From the NCBI GenBank assembly GCA_001464065.1, contig LNDN01000015.1, positions 1 through 37,255 on the forward strand: 37,255 nucleotides of DNA, written 5' to 3'. This DNA is from Acidobacteria bacterium Ga0077522 (lineage in GTDB: Bacteria > Acidobacteriota > Vicinamibacteria > Vicinamibacterales > Vicinamibacteraceae). The translations under genes and the position numbers were made by a program. Shown here piece by piece: positions 8,361 through 16,157 of this stretch. The notes below the pieces were generated by a model. That model made no database searches and was not told the DNA's origin. It worked only from the letters and a program-made list of their open reading frames with translations. The stretch's first letter is position 1, and the number at the start of each line of letters is the position of its first letter.

Positions 8361-8503
8361 CGTCACTCCGCGGCGTGGACGGCGACCGTCGGGGAGTTTC
8401 GCGCCGGCGGACGGATTATCCCGGACCCCCCGGCGGTGCTGGATCGCGTGATCGTCGCGTCTCGTGCGCCAGTGGCGCGGCATGGCTCTTGCGATACGAG
8501 GCG

Positions 8504-9346
8504 ATGTCCCTTGCCGACATGGGGTGGGCTATGCCAATGGCACTCGAGCAGGACCGCCTGCTCTCCCGGATGCGCGACGCCAACGAACATCTGGTGGTCG
8601 CCGTCGTGCGCGCGCAAACGCTGAGCGATGAAGCGGCCGCGGCCTGTCACCACAAGGACGAATTCCTCGCGATGGCGTCGCACGAGATCCGCACCCCCGT
8701 GAGTGCGGTTCTCGGCTGGGTGCGCCTGCTCGAAACCGGGGCCTTGTCGCGCCGGGACACCGAGCGCGCGATCGCGGCCATCGGGCGCAATGCCGCGGCG
8801 CTCGCTCACATGATTGACGACCTCCTGGATACGTCGCGGATGCTCAGCGGGGCGATTCGACTCGCTCTCCTGCCCATCGACCTCGCGACCGTCGCGCACG
8901 ACGCCGTCGAGACCGTCCGCCCGCTGGCGGCGGCACGGCACATCCAGCTGACGTTCGACGGTGGGCACGGTGCGTGCCCGGTGCGCGGCGATGCGGAACG
9001 ACTGCAGCAGGTCATCTGGAATCTGCTGGCCAACGCCATCAAGTTCACCCCCGAGGGCGGCCGCGTGGAGGTGTTCGTCGAGTCGGATCACGACCGCAGG
9101 CAGGTGAGGGTGGTCGACACCGGCCAGGGCATCGATCCGGACCTGCTGCCCTACGTGTTCGACCGGTTCCGTCAGGGCGCCGACGCCACCACGGGGCGGC
9201 ACACGGGGCTCGGCCTCGGCCTCGGCATCGTCCGCTATCTCGTCGAACTGCACGGAGGGACGGCACAGGCGGCCAGTCCGGGCGTGGGACGGGGCTCGAC
9301 ATTCACCGTCCGTCTGCCGCTGGCCCCCGCCAGCACGCCTTGCTGA
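8504..9346 (+). CDS. soluble sensor histidine kinase
   Basis: The protein has 280 residues. A short N-terminal coiled coil contains MRDANEHLVVAVVRAQT (about 23-39). It is followed by the HisKA box HKDEFLAMASHEIRTPVSAV (H60) and a complete HATPase domain: NLLANAIKFTPEGG, DTGQGIDPDLLPYVFDRF, GLGLGLGIVRYLVELHGG. There is no membrane segment or separate sensor domain. The frame stays open further upstream to 8375, but only from the ATG at 8504 is the sequence protein-like; an ATG at 8531 is also possible. It is transcribed away from the KaiC-like operon, and no regulator gene is adjacent on the same strand. Its coiled coil resembles that of the kinase at 5463-6413, so it may act in the same pathway. 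Confidence 0.88.
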   Translation: MSLADMGWAMPMALEQDRLLSRMRDANEHLVVAVVRAQTLSDEAAAACHHKDEFLAMASHEIRTPVSAVLGWVRLLETGALSRRDTERAIAAIGRNAAALAHMIDDLLDTSRMLSGAIRLALLPIDLATVAHDAVETVRPLAAARHIQLTFDGGHGACPVRGDAERLQQVIWNLLANAIKFTPEGGRVEVFVESDHDRRQVRVVDTGQGIDPDLLPYVFDRFRQGADATTGRHTGLGLGLGIVRYLVELHGGTAQAASPGVGRGSTFTVRLPLAPASTPC

Positions 9347-9363
9347 TGCGCCAGTCCGGGCGG

Positions 9364-9945
9364 TCAGCGCGCGCCGAAGACGACCGTCCGCGCCTTGCGG
9401 GCCAGATGGTAGATGAGGTACAGGGTGACGCCGATCAGCAGGAGCGCGATCACCGGCAGCGCGATCGCCAGGGCCGCGAGCCCCGTCGCCCCAAGCGTCT
9501 CCATCGTCGAGATGATGGGATTGGAGATGCCCACGGTGGCCGCGCCGGATCCGGCGCGCACGAGGGCAGTGGTGCCCTTGGTGAGGCCCGCGACGCCGCC
9601 GCCGGCGATGAGGGCGACCGGCCAGAGCACCCACGGTGGCAGGTCCACCATCACTGAGGCGCTGGCGATGGTCCCTGCGGCGACCGTGGCGGGGCTGGCC
9701 AGCACGTCCAGCGCGTGATCGAGGCCTGGAATGTAGTAGGCCAGGATCTCGGCGATGCTCGCGGTGGCCAGCATCGCGATGGCCGTCCCCGAGGCCAGCC
9801 AGGCGAACCCGTCGGACAGGGGCAGCAGGCCCCAGCGGGCCGCGATGGCGGCCACCAGCAGTGGCAGGAAGACGCGCAACCCGGTGGCGGCCGCGAGGCC
9901 CAGACCGAGAACGATGCCGGTCAGCGACTCCAGGGACAGTTCCAT
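9364..9945 (-). CDS. DUF4126 membrane protein
   Basis: The protein has 193 residues with about four hydrophobic segments (GIVLGLGLAAATGLRVFLPL; TAIAMLATASIAEILAYYIP; WPVALIAGGGVAGLTKGTTA; GLAALAIALPVIALLLIGVT). It matches the DUF4126 pattern of a glycine- and alanine-rich inner-membrane protein with LRVFLPLL near the start and an internal repeat of the fold. It ends with positively charged residues. The function is unknown. It converges with the kinase gene (18-base gap) and diverges from the M28 peptidase gene. The start at 9945 is the first ATG before the first membrane segment. Confidence 0.85.
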   Translation of the reverse strand: MELSLESLTGIVLGLGLAAATGLRVFLPLLVAAIAARWGLLPLSDGFAWLASGTAIAMLATASIAEILAYYIPGLDHALDVLASPATVAAGTIASASVMVDLPPWVLWPVALIAGGGVAGLTKGTTALVRAGSGAATVGISNPIISTMETLGATGLAALAIALPVIALLLIGVTLYLIYHLARKARTVVFGAR

Positions 9946-10020
9946 GCGTGTGTGACGAGCATAGCAAACGCCCGCCATCCCCTCCGGGACGACCCGCCTC
10001 CGTTGATATGCTGCAGCGCC

Positions 10021-11310
10021 ATGTTGCAGGCCTCTCCCGACCGCCTCTCCCGCGACCTCGACATCATCGCCCGTGACATCGGCGTGCGCCTCGCGGGCAC
10101 CGCCGCCGAACGTGCCGCCGCCGATCACGTGCTCGCCTGTGCTCGCGCCCTCCAGGTGTCGGCCTGGGACGAGCCCTTCGCCATGCAGGCGAGGGTCGTC
10201 GCGGAAGAGCAGCTCGAGGTCCGCATCGGCGACGCGTGGCAGGCCTTCCCCTGCTCGCTCTTCAGCAGCACGCCCGGCACCGGCGGCGAGTGGTGGAGCG
10301 GCGAGATCGTCGCCCTCACGCCCACCGACTACCAGCGCGAGGACCTCGGTCACCTCCGCGGCAAGGCCGTCATCCATCTCGGCTGCCACATCGAGTCACG
10401 CGCCTCGTACGCGCGACTGATGCGTGCGGCGCCGGCGTTCCTGCTGATGGTGGACACCCGCTACGCCGGCGACACCCCGCGCGCCGACGGGATGTTCCCG
10501 GCCTACACGGCGGCCATCGGCGCCGTGCCGACGCTCAACGTCGCGCACCAGGATGCCTGGCACTGGATCGCGCAAGGCGCGACGCACGCACGCTGTCGCG
10601 TCGTCGGTGGCATGGAGCCGGCGACGTCCCAGAACGTCGTCATCGAGCTGCCCGGCACCGACCGGGCCGACGAGATCCTCTACGCGAGCGCGCACCACGA
10701 CACGCAGGCCGGATCGCCCGGCGCCGACGACAACGGATCCGGCGTCGTCGGTGTCATCGAACTCGCCCGCCTGCTGCACGCGCGGCCGCGTCGCCGGACG
10801 GTCCGCCTCATCTCGTTCGGGGCCGAGGAGCAGCTGTCGGTGGGATCAGCCGCCTACGTGCGCCACCACCGCGACGAGGTCGTCACGCGTGGTCGCTGCA
10901 TGTACAACCTCGACAGCTACGGCTCGCATCTGGGCTGGCTACAGCTCTATCTGAATGCGCATCCGGACTTCGAGGCCTCGTTCCGGCCGTACTTCCACGC
11001 GGCCGAGGTGTACTACCAGACGGTCACGTCGGTCGTGCCCTACGCCGATCACTTCCCGTTCATCGCCGCCGGCATCCCTGGCGTCTTCCACTACCGCGTC
11101 AACTGCGACGGCGGCCGGTTCTTCCATCATCGGCCCGACGATGACCTGACACGCGTGTCGCCGACGGTGATCGCGCGCGACGTCTCGGCCATCGCGACGT
11201 GGATCGACGCCATGGCCCAGGCCGACACGGTGCCCTTCACACCGACGATTCCCGAGGCCCAGCGCGACGAGGTGGCGACGTGCTGGGACGATCTGTTCGG
11301 CGGCTGGTGA
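10021..11310 (+). CDS. M28-family metallopeptidase
   Basis: The protein has 429 residues. Zinc ligands and catalytic residues of the aminopeptidase S/Y family are visible: SAHHDTQAGSPGADDNGSG (H226, D237), ISFGAEEQLSVGSAAY (E269-E270), YNLDSYGSH (D298) and a late His in FFHHRPDDDL. An inserted PA-like region lies around 60-190. No signal peptide is visible, so it is probably cytoplasmic, which is less common for M28 enzymes. It should remove N-terminal residues from peptides; the specificity is unknown. It diverges from the DUF4126 gene with a 75-base gap that should hold promoters for both. Confidence 0.88.
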   Translation: MLQASPDRLSRDLDIIARDIGVRLAGTAAERAAADHVLACARALQVSAWDEPFAMQARVVAEEQLEVRIGDAWQAFPCSLFSSTPGTGGEWWSGEIVALTPTDYQREDLGHLRGKAVIHLGCHIESRASYARLMRAAPAFLLMVDTRYAGDTPRADGMFPAYTAAIGAVPTLNVAHQDAWHWIAQGATHARCRVVGGMEPATSQNVVIELPGTDRADEILYASAHHDTQAGSPGADDNGSGVVGVIELARLLHARPRRRTVRLISFGAEEQLSVGSAAYVRHHRDEVVTRGRCMYNLDSYGSHLGWLQLYLNAHPDFEASFRPYFHAAEVYYQTVTSVVPYADHFPFIAAGIPGVFHYRVNCDGGRFFHHRPDDDLTRVSPTVIARDVSAIATWIDAMAQADTVPFTPTIPEAQRDEVATCWDDLFGGW

Positions 11311-11329
11311 CGGCGCCGCGGTCGGTCGT

Positions 11330-12781
11330 CTACTGCTTCCGGTAGGCGGCGAGTCGTGCCGACAGGTCCGCCACCACGGTGGCCTGCGCGGGTTCGTCCG
11401 CCAGGTTGCGCGTCTCGGCCGGATCGGCGGCCAGGTCGTAGAGTTGACGGCCCTCGGCGCCCGCGGCCCACTCGATGTAGCGCCAGCGGTCGGTGCGGAC
11501 GGCGTACCCGTTGTAGGCCTGCGTGAACGCCGCATCGCGCACCTCGCGGGTGGGCGAGGCGATCACCGGCGCGAGGCTCTGACCATCGAGCGGGCCCGGG
11601 GCCGTCAAGCCGGCCAGGTCGGCGAGGGTCGGGTAGAGGTCGACGAGTTCGGCCAGCGCACGGGTGGTGGCGCCTCGTGCCTTGCCGGGCGCGGCGATCA
11701 CCAGCGGCACCCGCGCGTTGCGTTCGAACAGGCTCGGCTTCTGCCACAAGCCGTGATCGCCGAGGTGATAGCCGTGGTCGCTGGTGAACACCACGATCGT
11801 GCTGTCGGCCAGGCCGAGGCGATCGAGGGCGTCCAGCACGAGGCCGACCTGCGCGTCCATGAAGGTGATCGAGGCCTGGTAGGCCTGGATGGCGTTGCGT
11901 CGCTGCGCGTCGGTCATCGCGTCCTGCTCCGCGTTGGCGCGGCGGTAGGCCGCCTTCGGGACCCGGGCCCGGTCATCAGCCGACAGTGCCGGCAGCGGGA
12001 TGCCGGCGGTCGGGTACTCGTCGAAGTAGCGGCGAGGCGCCACGTATGGCGTATGCGGTCGATAGAAGCCGACGCCGAGGAAGAAGGGGCGCTGCTCCCG
12101 GCCGAAGCGCTCGAGCAGCCGCACCGCCTCGGCCGCGCCGATGCCATCGGTGTGCTGCGCGTCGTCTCCCTCATCGTCGGCGAGCCAGCTGACCGTGCCG
12201 CCGAACTGTCCGGGCACCAGGGTGAAGACGCGGTCGAGCAGTTCGCGATCCCGTCCGCGCGGGTTGATGGCGATGTCCCAGGACTTGTGGTCGTCGAGAC
12301 CGCCGGTGCCGATGTCGAGCGGTACGCCGTAGTGGAACAGCTTGCCGACACGCGCCGTCACGTATCCGTTGGTGCGGAACAGCTGCGGCAGCGTCACGGC
12401 ATCGGGCAGGCGCTCGCGGAAGTGCGGCGACATCGGGTTGCGTCCCGGATTGCTCAGCACGCCCGTCGCGTCGGGCCGGCGACCGGTCAGCATCGACGAC
12501 CGGCTCTGGTTGCACACCGGGTACTGCGTGTACGCCCGATCGAAGCGCAGGCCGCGCCGGGCCAGTCGGTCGATGCTGGGTGAGCGGGCCGGTCCGCCGT
12601 AGGTGGCCAGGTCGGTGTTGAGATCGTCGGCCATGATCAGCAGCACGTTCATCCGTGGTGGTGCGGATGCTGGCGCTGGCTGCGCGACCAGCGAGGCCAT
12701 CGCGCAGAGGCCGAGACCGAGGCTCAGCACAGGCCACAGGGCCGTGCGCACGCGAGCGGCGTACCGAACAGGTGTCGTCAT
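11330..12781 (-). CDS. secreted iduronate-2-sulfatase-like sulfatase
   Basis: The protein has 483 residues. An N-terminal signal (about 10-40) is followed by the alkaline-phosphatase fold. Metal ligands are D52-D53 in LLIMADDLNTDL and the late pair in VFTSDHGYHLGDHGLW. The formylglycine site reads CNQSRSSMLTGRRPD, with Cys90 as the residue to be oxidised. The downstream LTGRRPD context is that of iduronate-2-sulfatases. The Pro normally two residues after the Cys (CxPxR) is Gln here. It should remove sulfate from a glycan or small sulfate ester in the periplasm. No sulfatase-maturating enzyme gene is in the window. It diverges from the GH5-like gene. Confidence 0.9.
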   Translation of the reverse strand: MTTPVRYAARVRTALWPVLSLGLGLCAMASLVAQPAPASAPPRMNVLLIMADDLNTDLATYGGPARSPSIDRLARRGLRFDRAYTQYPVCNQSRSSMLTGRRPDATGVLSNPGRNPMSPHFRERLPDAVTLPQLFRTNGYVTARVGKLFHYGVPLDIGTGGLDDHKSWDIAINPRGRDRELLDRVFTLVPGQFGGTVSWLADDEGDDAQHTDGIGAAEAVRLLERFGREQRPFFLGVGFYRPHTPYVAPRRYFDEYPTAGIPLPALSADDRARVPKAAYRRANAEQDAMTDAQRRNAIQAYQASITFMDAQVGLVLDALDRLGLADSTIVVFTSDHGYHLGDHGLWQKPSLFERNARVPLVIAAPGKARGATTRALAELVDLYPTLADLAGLTAPGPLDGQSLAPVIASPTREVRDAAFTQAYNGYAVRTDRWRYIEWAAGAEGRQLYDLAADPAETRNLADEPAQATVVADLSARLAAYRKQ

Positions 12782-12809
12782 GGTCGAGATCCGGGCCGAC
12801 GATATCACC

Positions 12810-12844
12810 CGGCGCCCGGTTGCCGGTTCCCGGTTCCCGTCCCC
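12810..12844. repeat. short heptamer array, CGGTTCC-type
   Basis: Five successive 7-base units: CGGCGCC, CGGTTGC, CGGTTCC, CGGTTCC and CGTCCCC. It sits between the divergent sulfatase and GH5-like genes, just upstream of a TACAGT hexamer that could serve as the -10 of the plus-strand gene. It is the same CGGNNNN class as the array at 163-253. Confidence 0.7.
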
Positions 12845-12864
12845 GTGCTGTACAGTCCCGACCC

Positions 12865-13986
12865 ATGTCAATCCGACACGCCGCACTGCGGCTCGCGATG
12901 GTGGTGGTGCTGGCGGCGCAGGCCGTCTCGGCTGCCGCGGCTGGGCGCTGGTCCGAGCAACAGGCCAGTGACTGGTACGCCCGTCAGGGCATGCTCATCG
13001 GCGCCAACTACGTGCCGGCGACGGCGATCAACGAACTCGAGATGTGGCAGGCCGCCACCTTCGATCCGGCGCGCATCGATCTCGAACTCGGGTGGGCGGC
13101 CGCCATCGGCATGAACACCATGCGCGTGTTCCTGCACGACCTGGCCTACGCGCAGGACCCCGACGGCTTCCTGCGCCGTGTCGATCAGTTCCTGGCCATT
13201 GCGGAGAAGCACCGCATCCGGCCGATGCTCGTGCTGTTCGACTCGGTGTGGGATCCGTTTCCGGCGGTGGGCGCGCAGCGTCCCCCGCGCCCCGGCGTCC
13301 ACAACTCCGGCTGGGTGCAGAGTCCCGGCAAGGTCGCCCTCGAAGACCCGGAGCACTGGCCGCGCCTCGAGGCGTACGTCACGGCCGTCGTGAGCCGCTT
13401 CAAGGGCGACGCGCGCGTGCTGGCGTGGGACCTGTGGAACGAGGTGGACAACATGAACGACCCCGCCTACCTCAGCCTCGAGCCGAAGAACAAGGGGGAG
13501 CTGGTGCTCGCGCTGCTGCCGCAGGTCTTCGCGTGGGCCCGCGCGGCAGCGCCGACGCAGCCGCTCACGAGCGGTCTGTGGCGCGGCGGCGACTGGTCCC
13601 GGCTGACCGAGTTGCCGGCCATCGATCGGCTGCAGATCGCGATGTCGGACATCATCACGTTCCACAGCTACGATCCGCCCGCACAACTCGAGGCGCGCAT
13701 CCGGCAGTTGCAGGTCTACAAGCGGCCGATCCTCTGCACCGAGTACATGGCGCGCGGCAACGGCAGCACGTTCGCGGGATCGCTGCCGATCCTCGTGCAG
13801 CACAAGGTGGGGGCGATCAACTGGGGACTCGTGCAGGGCAAGGCGCAGACGCACCTGCCCTGGGATTCATGGCGGCGGCCCTACGTCGACCGCGAACCGG
13901 CCGTGTGGTTCCACGAGGTCTTCCGCCACGACGGCTCGCCCTACGACCCGAAGGACATCGTCGCCATCAAGGCCGCGAGAAAGTAG
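12865..13986 (+). CDS. secreted GH5-like (clan GH-A) glycoside hydrolase
   Basis: The protein has 373 residues. A signal peptide (residues 1 to about 27, ending SAAAAG) precedes a TIM barrel of the cellulase/mannanase type. The acid/base is likely E193 in WDLWNEVDN and the nucleophile E293 in ILCTEYMARG, at the usual ends of strands 4 and 7. NTMRVFLHDLAY and WGLVQGK further support clan GH-A. It should cleave beta-glycosidic bonds in the periplasm or outside; the substrate is not evident. It faces away from the sulfatase, and the pair may act on the same sulfated plant or algal glycan, which is inference. The ATG at 12865 immediately precedes the signal sequence. Confidence 0.87.
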   Translation: MSIRHAALRLAMVVVLAAQAVSAAAAGRWSEQQASDWYARQGMLIGANYVPATAINELEMWQAATFDPARIDLELGWAAAIGMNTMRVFLHDLAYAQDPDGFLRRVDQFLAIAEKHRIRPMLVLFDSVWDPFPAVGAQRPPRPGVHNSGWVQSPGKVALEDPEHWPRLEAYVTAVVSRFKGDARVLAWDLWNEVDNMNDPAYLSLEPKNKGELVLALLPQVFAWARAAAPTQPLTSGLWRGGDWSRLTELPAIDRLQIAMSDIITFHSYDPPAQLEARIRQLQVYKRPILCTEYMARGNGSTFAGSLPILVQHKVGAINWGLVQGKAQTHLPWDSWRRPYVDREPAVWFHEVFRHDGSPYDPKDIVAIKAARK

Positions 13987-14032
13987 CCGTCGACCTTCAG
14001 GTTCACGTAGCCGTCGACCTTCAGGTCGACGG
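13983..14032. repeat. tandem GTAG-led palindromic (REP-like) element
   Basis: A 20-base unit beginning GTAGCCGTCGACCTTCAGGT occurs at 13983 and again at 14007 (period 24). In the second copy CCGTCGACCT and AGGTCGACGG (14011-14032) form a perfect 10-base stem with a TC loop. It lies exactly between two convergent genes and overlaps the stop codon of the first, so it may also act as a bidirectional terminator. The 5' GTAG followed by a palindrome is the layout of REP elements mobilised by RAYT proteins. Confidence 0.75.
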
Positions 14033-15013
14033 TCAGTGATCTCCCGGGAAGACCTCGTCCGCCGGCAGGTGATCCGGGAGGCCGAAGCGGGGGAACAGCG
14101 TCGCGGTGTCCAGGAAGAACGTATGCGCGGCGATGGCGCCACGTTCGATCTCGAGCACGACGAGTGCCCACGGCAGGTAGCGGCCGTCGCCGGCCGGCTT
14201 GTACTGGCCGAAGGCGGGCAACCCGTTGGCGGCCGTCGGCACCAGCTTCGATCCGCGGCAGGCCGCCCCTCGACCGAGCAGCCAGCCGCTCATCGACGCG
14301 TGGCCGCGCAACCACAGCGAGAACGGCGGCATCGCCATCGTCGCGTCCTCGTGCATGATCGCCGCGAGTGCGTCGACGTCATAGCGTTCGAAGGCGTGGA
14401 CGTAGCGATCGACCAGCGCCTGCTCCTCGTCCGAGAGGGCCGCGGCCGTCGGGGTCACGTCGCGTGACGCGAGGGTGGCCCGTGCCCGCTGCAGGGCACT
14501 GTTGACCGCCGCGACACTCATGTCGAGACCACTGGCGACCTCAGCGGCCGACCAGCCCAGCACCTCGACCAGCAACAGCACCGCGCGCTGTCGGGCCGGC
14601 AGGTGTTGCAGGGCCGCGACGAAGGCGAGCCGCAGGCTCTGCCGCAGCACGACGCGTTCGTGCGGGTCGGCATCGCCAGGCAGCGCGGCGACATCGGGAA
14701 TCGGCTCGACCCAGGACGACGCCGGCAGCGCCGTGAGCGGGTCGTCGATGGTGCCGACCGGCCCGGCCTCCGTCGATCTCAAGCGGCGGCTTCGCGTGCC
14801 GAGCACGTCCAGGCACACCCGGGTCGCGATGCGGTAGAGCCACGTGCGGAGCGATGAACGCCCTTCGAAGGCGTCGAGGTGGCGCCAGGCGCGCACCATG
14901 GTCTCCTGCGCCGCGTCGTCGGCATCGAGCCCGGAGCCGAGCATGCGATAGCAGTGGCCGGTGATCGCGGCTCGGTGTCGTTCGAGGTCGTCGATGGTGG
15001 GCACGGCAGTCAT
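14033..15013 (-). CDS. SigX5/SigG-type sigma-70 factor with SnoaL-like tail
   Basis: The protein has 326 residues. Region 2 spans about 8-80 ([20 protein letters not shown], then [15 protein letters not shown]). Region 4 spans about 130-185 ([32 protein letters not shown]). The C-terminal 130 residues form a SnoaL/NTF2-like domain ([20 protein letters not shown]). This layout is that of extracytoplasmic-function-like sigma factors of the SigX5 family, in which the tail is thought to control activity in place of an anti-sigma factor. No anti-sigma gene is adjacent. The signal and regulon are unknown. The ATG at 15013 gives the normal N-terminus for the family. Confidence 0.9.
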   Translation of the reverse strand: MTAVPTIDDLERHRAAITGHCYRMLGSGLDADDAAQETMVRAWRHLDAFEGRSSLRTWLYRIATRVCLDVLGTRSRRLRSTEAGPVGTIDDPLTALPASSWVEPIPDVAALPGDADPHERVVLRQSLRLAFVAALQHLPARQRAVLLLVEVLGWSAAEVASGLDMSVAAVNSALQRARATLASRDVTPTAAALSDEEQALVDRYVHAFERYDVDALAAIMHEDATMAMPPFSLWLRGHASMSGWLLGRGAACRGSKLVPTAANGLPAFGQYKPAGDGRYLPWALVVLEIERGAIAAHTFFLDTATLFPRFGLPDHLPADEVFPGDH

Positions 15014-15119
15014 TATCGGATGGGCGGGGCGCAGACGTCGCCCGTGCCGACGAGCGGACGTCGACGGGCCAGCCGATCTGACAACGCGGACGGCGCGGGT
15101 CGCGCGCCTCGGCGGGAGC

Positions 15120-16157
15120 TCAGGCGATGTGGACGGCGTCGGCCAGATTCAACGCGTTCATCGTGTCGTTGAAGGCGCCGTTGCGGGCCATCTCGGCAAA
15201 GTGCGGGACGACGGCCGGATCGAAGTGCTTGCCGGCCTCCGATTCGATGAGGGCCAGCGCCTCGTCGAGGGTCCACGCCCGCTTGTACGGGCGCTCGGAG
15301 GTCAGGGCGTCGAAGGTGTCGACCACCGCGAACATCCGTGCGGCGATCGGAATGTCGATGCCCTTCAGCCCCTGCGGATACCCCGTGCCGTCCCACTTCT
15401 CGTGGTGACAGTAGGCGACGTCGATGGCCGGGCGCAGGTACCGGATGGGCTCGAGCAGCGCCTTGGCGTGCTCGGGGTGCTGCTTCATCTGGATCCACTC
15501 GTCGGCGGTCAGGGCCCCGGGCTTGTGCAGGATGCTGTCGGGCACCCCGATCTTGCCGATGTCGTGCAGCAGGGCACCGCGCCGGATGTGCTCGCACTCG
15601 TCGGCGGGCAGCCCCATCCGTTCGGCCAGTCGCACGGTCATCACGGTGACGCGCTGCGTGTGCCCTTCCGTCTCCCGATCGCGCAGGTCGAGGGCCCGGA
15701 CCCAGCCTTCGAGCGTGCGCTCGTAGGCCTCGACGAGCCGGACGCGCTCCTCGAGCAGCGTCCGATACCGGTTCAGGCGGGTGACGGCCTTGACGCGCGC
15801 GCGCAGTTCGAGACGGTCGTAGGGCTTGGTCACGAAGTCGTCGGCGCCCACCTCCATGCCGCGCAGGCGCGACGCGCGGTCGTCGAGGGCCGTCACCAGG
15901 ATGATGGGGATCTCGCGCACCTGCGGCACCGCCCGGATGCGCTCGCAGACCTTGAAGCCGTCCATGCCGGGCATCATGACGTCCAGCAGGATCAGATCGG
16001 GGGCATCCTCCAGCGTCAGCGCGATGGCGTCGTCGCCGCAGACGGCCGTGCGGACGGCGTACCCGTCGGCGCGCAGGATGCCGTCCAGCACCTCGCGTCC
16101 CGTCTCCTCGTCGTCCACCACGAGGATGTGGCTCTGCCGTGTATCCCTGTTGTTCAT
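15120..16157 (-). CDS. response regulator with HD-GYP c-di-GMP phosphodiesterase domain
   Basis: The protein has 345 residues. The receiver domain (1 to about 125) has phospho-acceptor D59 in [13 protein letters not shown] and Lys111 in FVTKPYD. A helical linker leads to the HD-GYP domain with [17 protein letters not shown] (H198-D199) and [14 protein letters not shown] (251-264). All motif residues look intact, so hydrolysis of cyclic di-GMP is likely. Its ATG overlaps the stop of the HNOBA histidine kinase (16154-16157), making that kinase its probable partner. The expected output is a drop in c-di-GMP, affecting motility or biofilm. It is followed by 106 bases without a gene before the sigma-factor gene. 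Confidence 0.94.
   Translation of the reverse strand: MNNRDTRQSHILVVDDEETGREVLDGILRADGYAVRTAVCGDDAIALTLEDAPDLILLDVMMPGMDGFKVCERIRAVPQVREIPIILVTALDDRASRLRGMEVGADDFVTKPYDRLELRARVKAVTRLNRYRTLLEERVRLVEAYERTLEGWVRALDLRDRETEGHTQRVTVMTVRLAERMGLPADECEHIRRGALLHDIGKIGVPDSILHKPGALTADEWIQMKQHPEHAKALLEPIRYLRPAIDVAYCHHEKWDGTGYPQGLKGIDIPIAARMFAVVDTFDALTSERPYKRAWTLDEALALIESEAGKHFDPAVVPHFAEMARNGAFNDTMNALNLADAVHIA

Noticed and set aside
8363-9967. Long open frame on the minus strand opposite the histidine kinase
   Set aside because: It is Arg/Gly/Ala-rich without motifs and lies antisense to well-supported genes; it results from the high GC content.
9946-10020. TATGCT hexamers as divergent -10 boxes for DUF4126 and M28 genes
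   Set aside because: Both hexamers lie only about 11-14 bases from the start codons and no -35 partners are visible; too weak to annotate.
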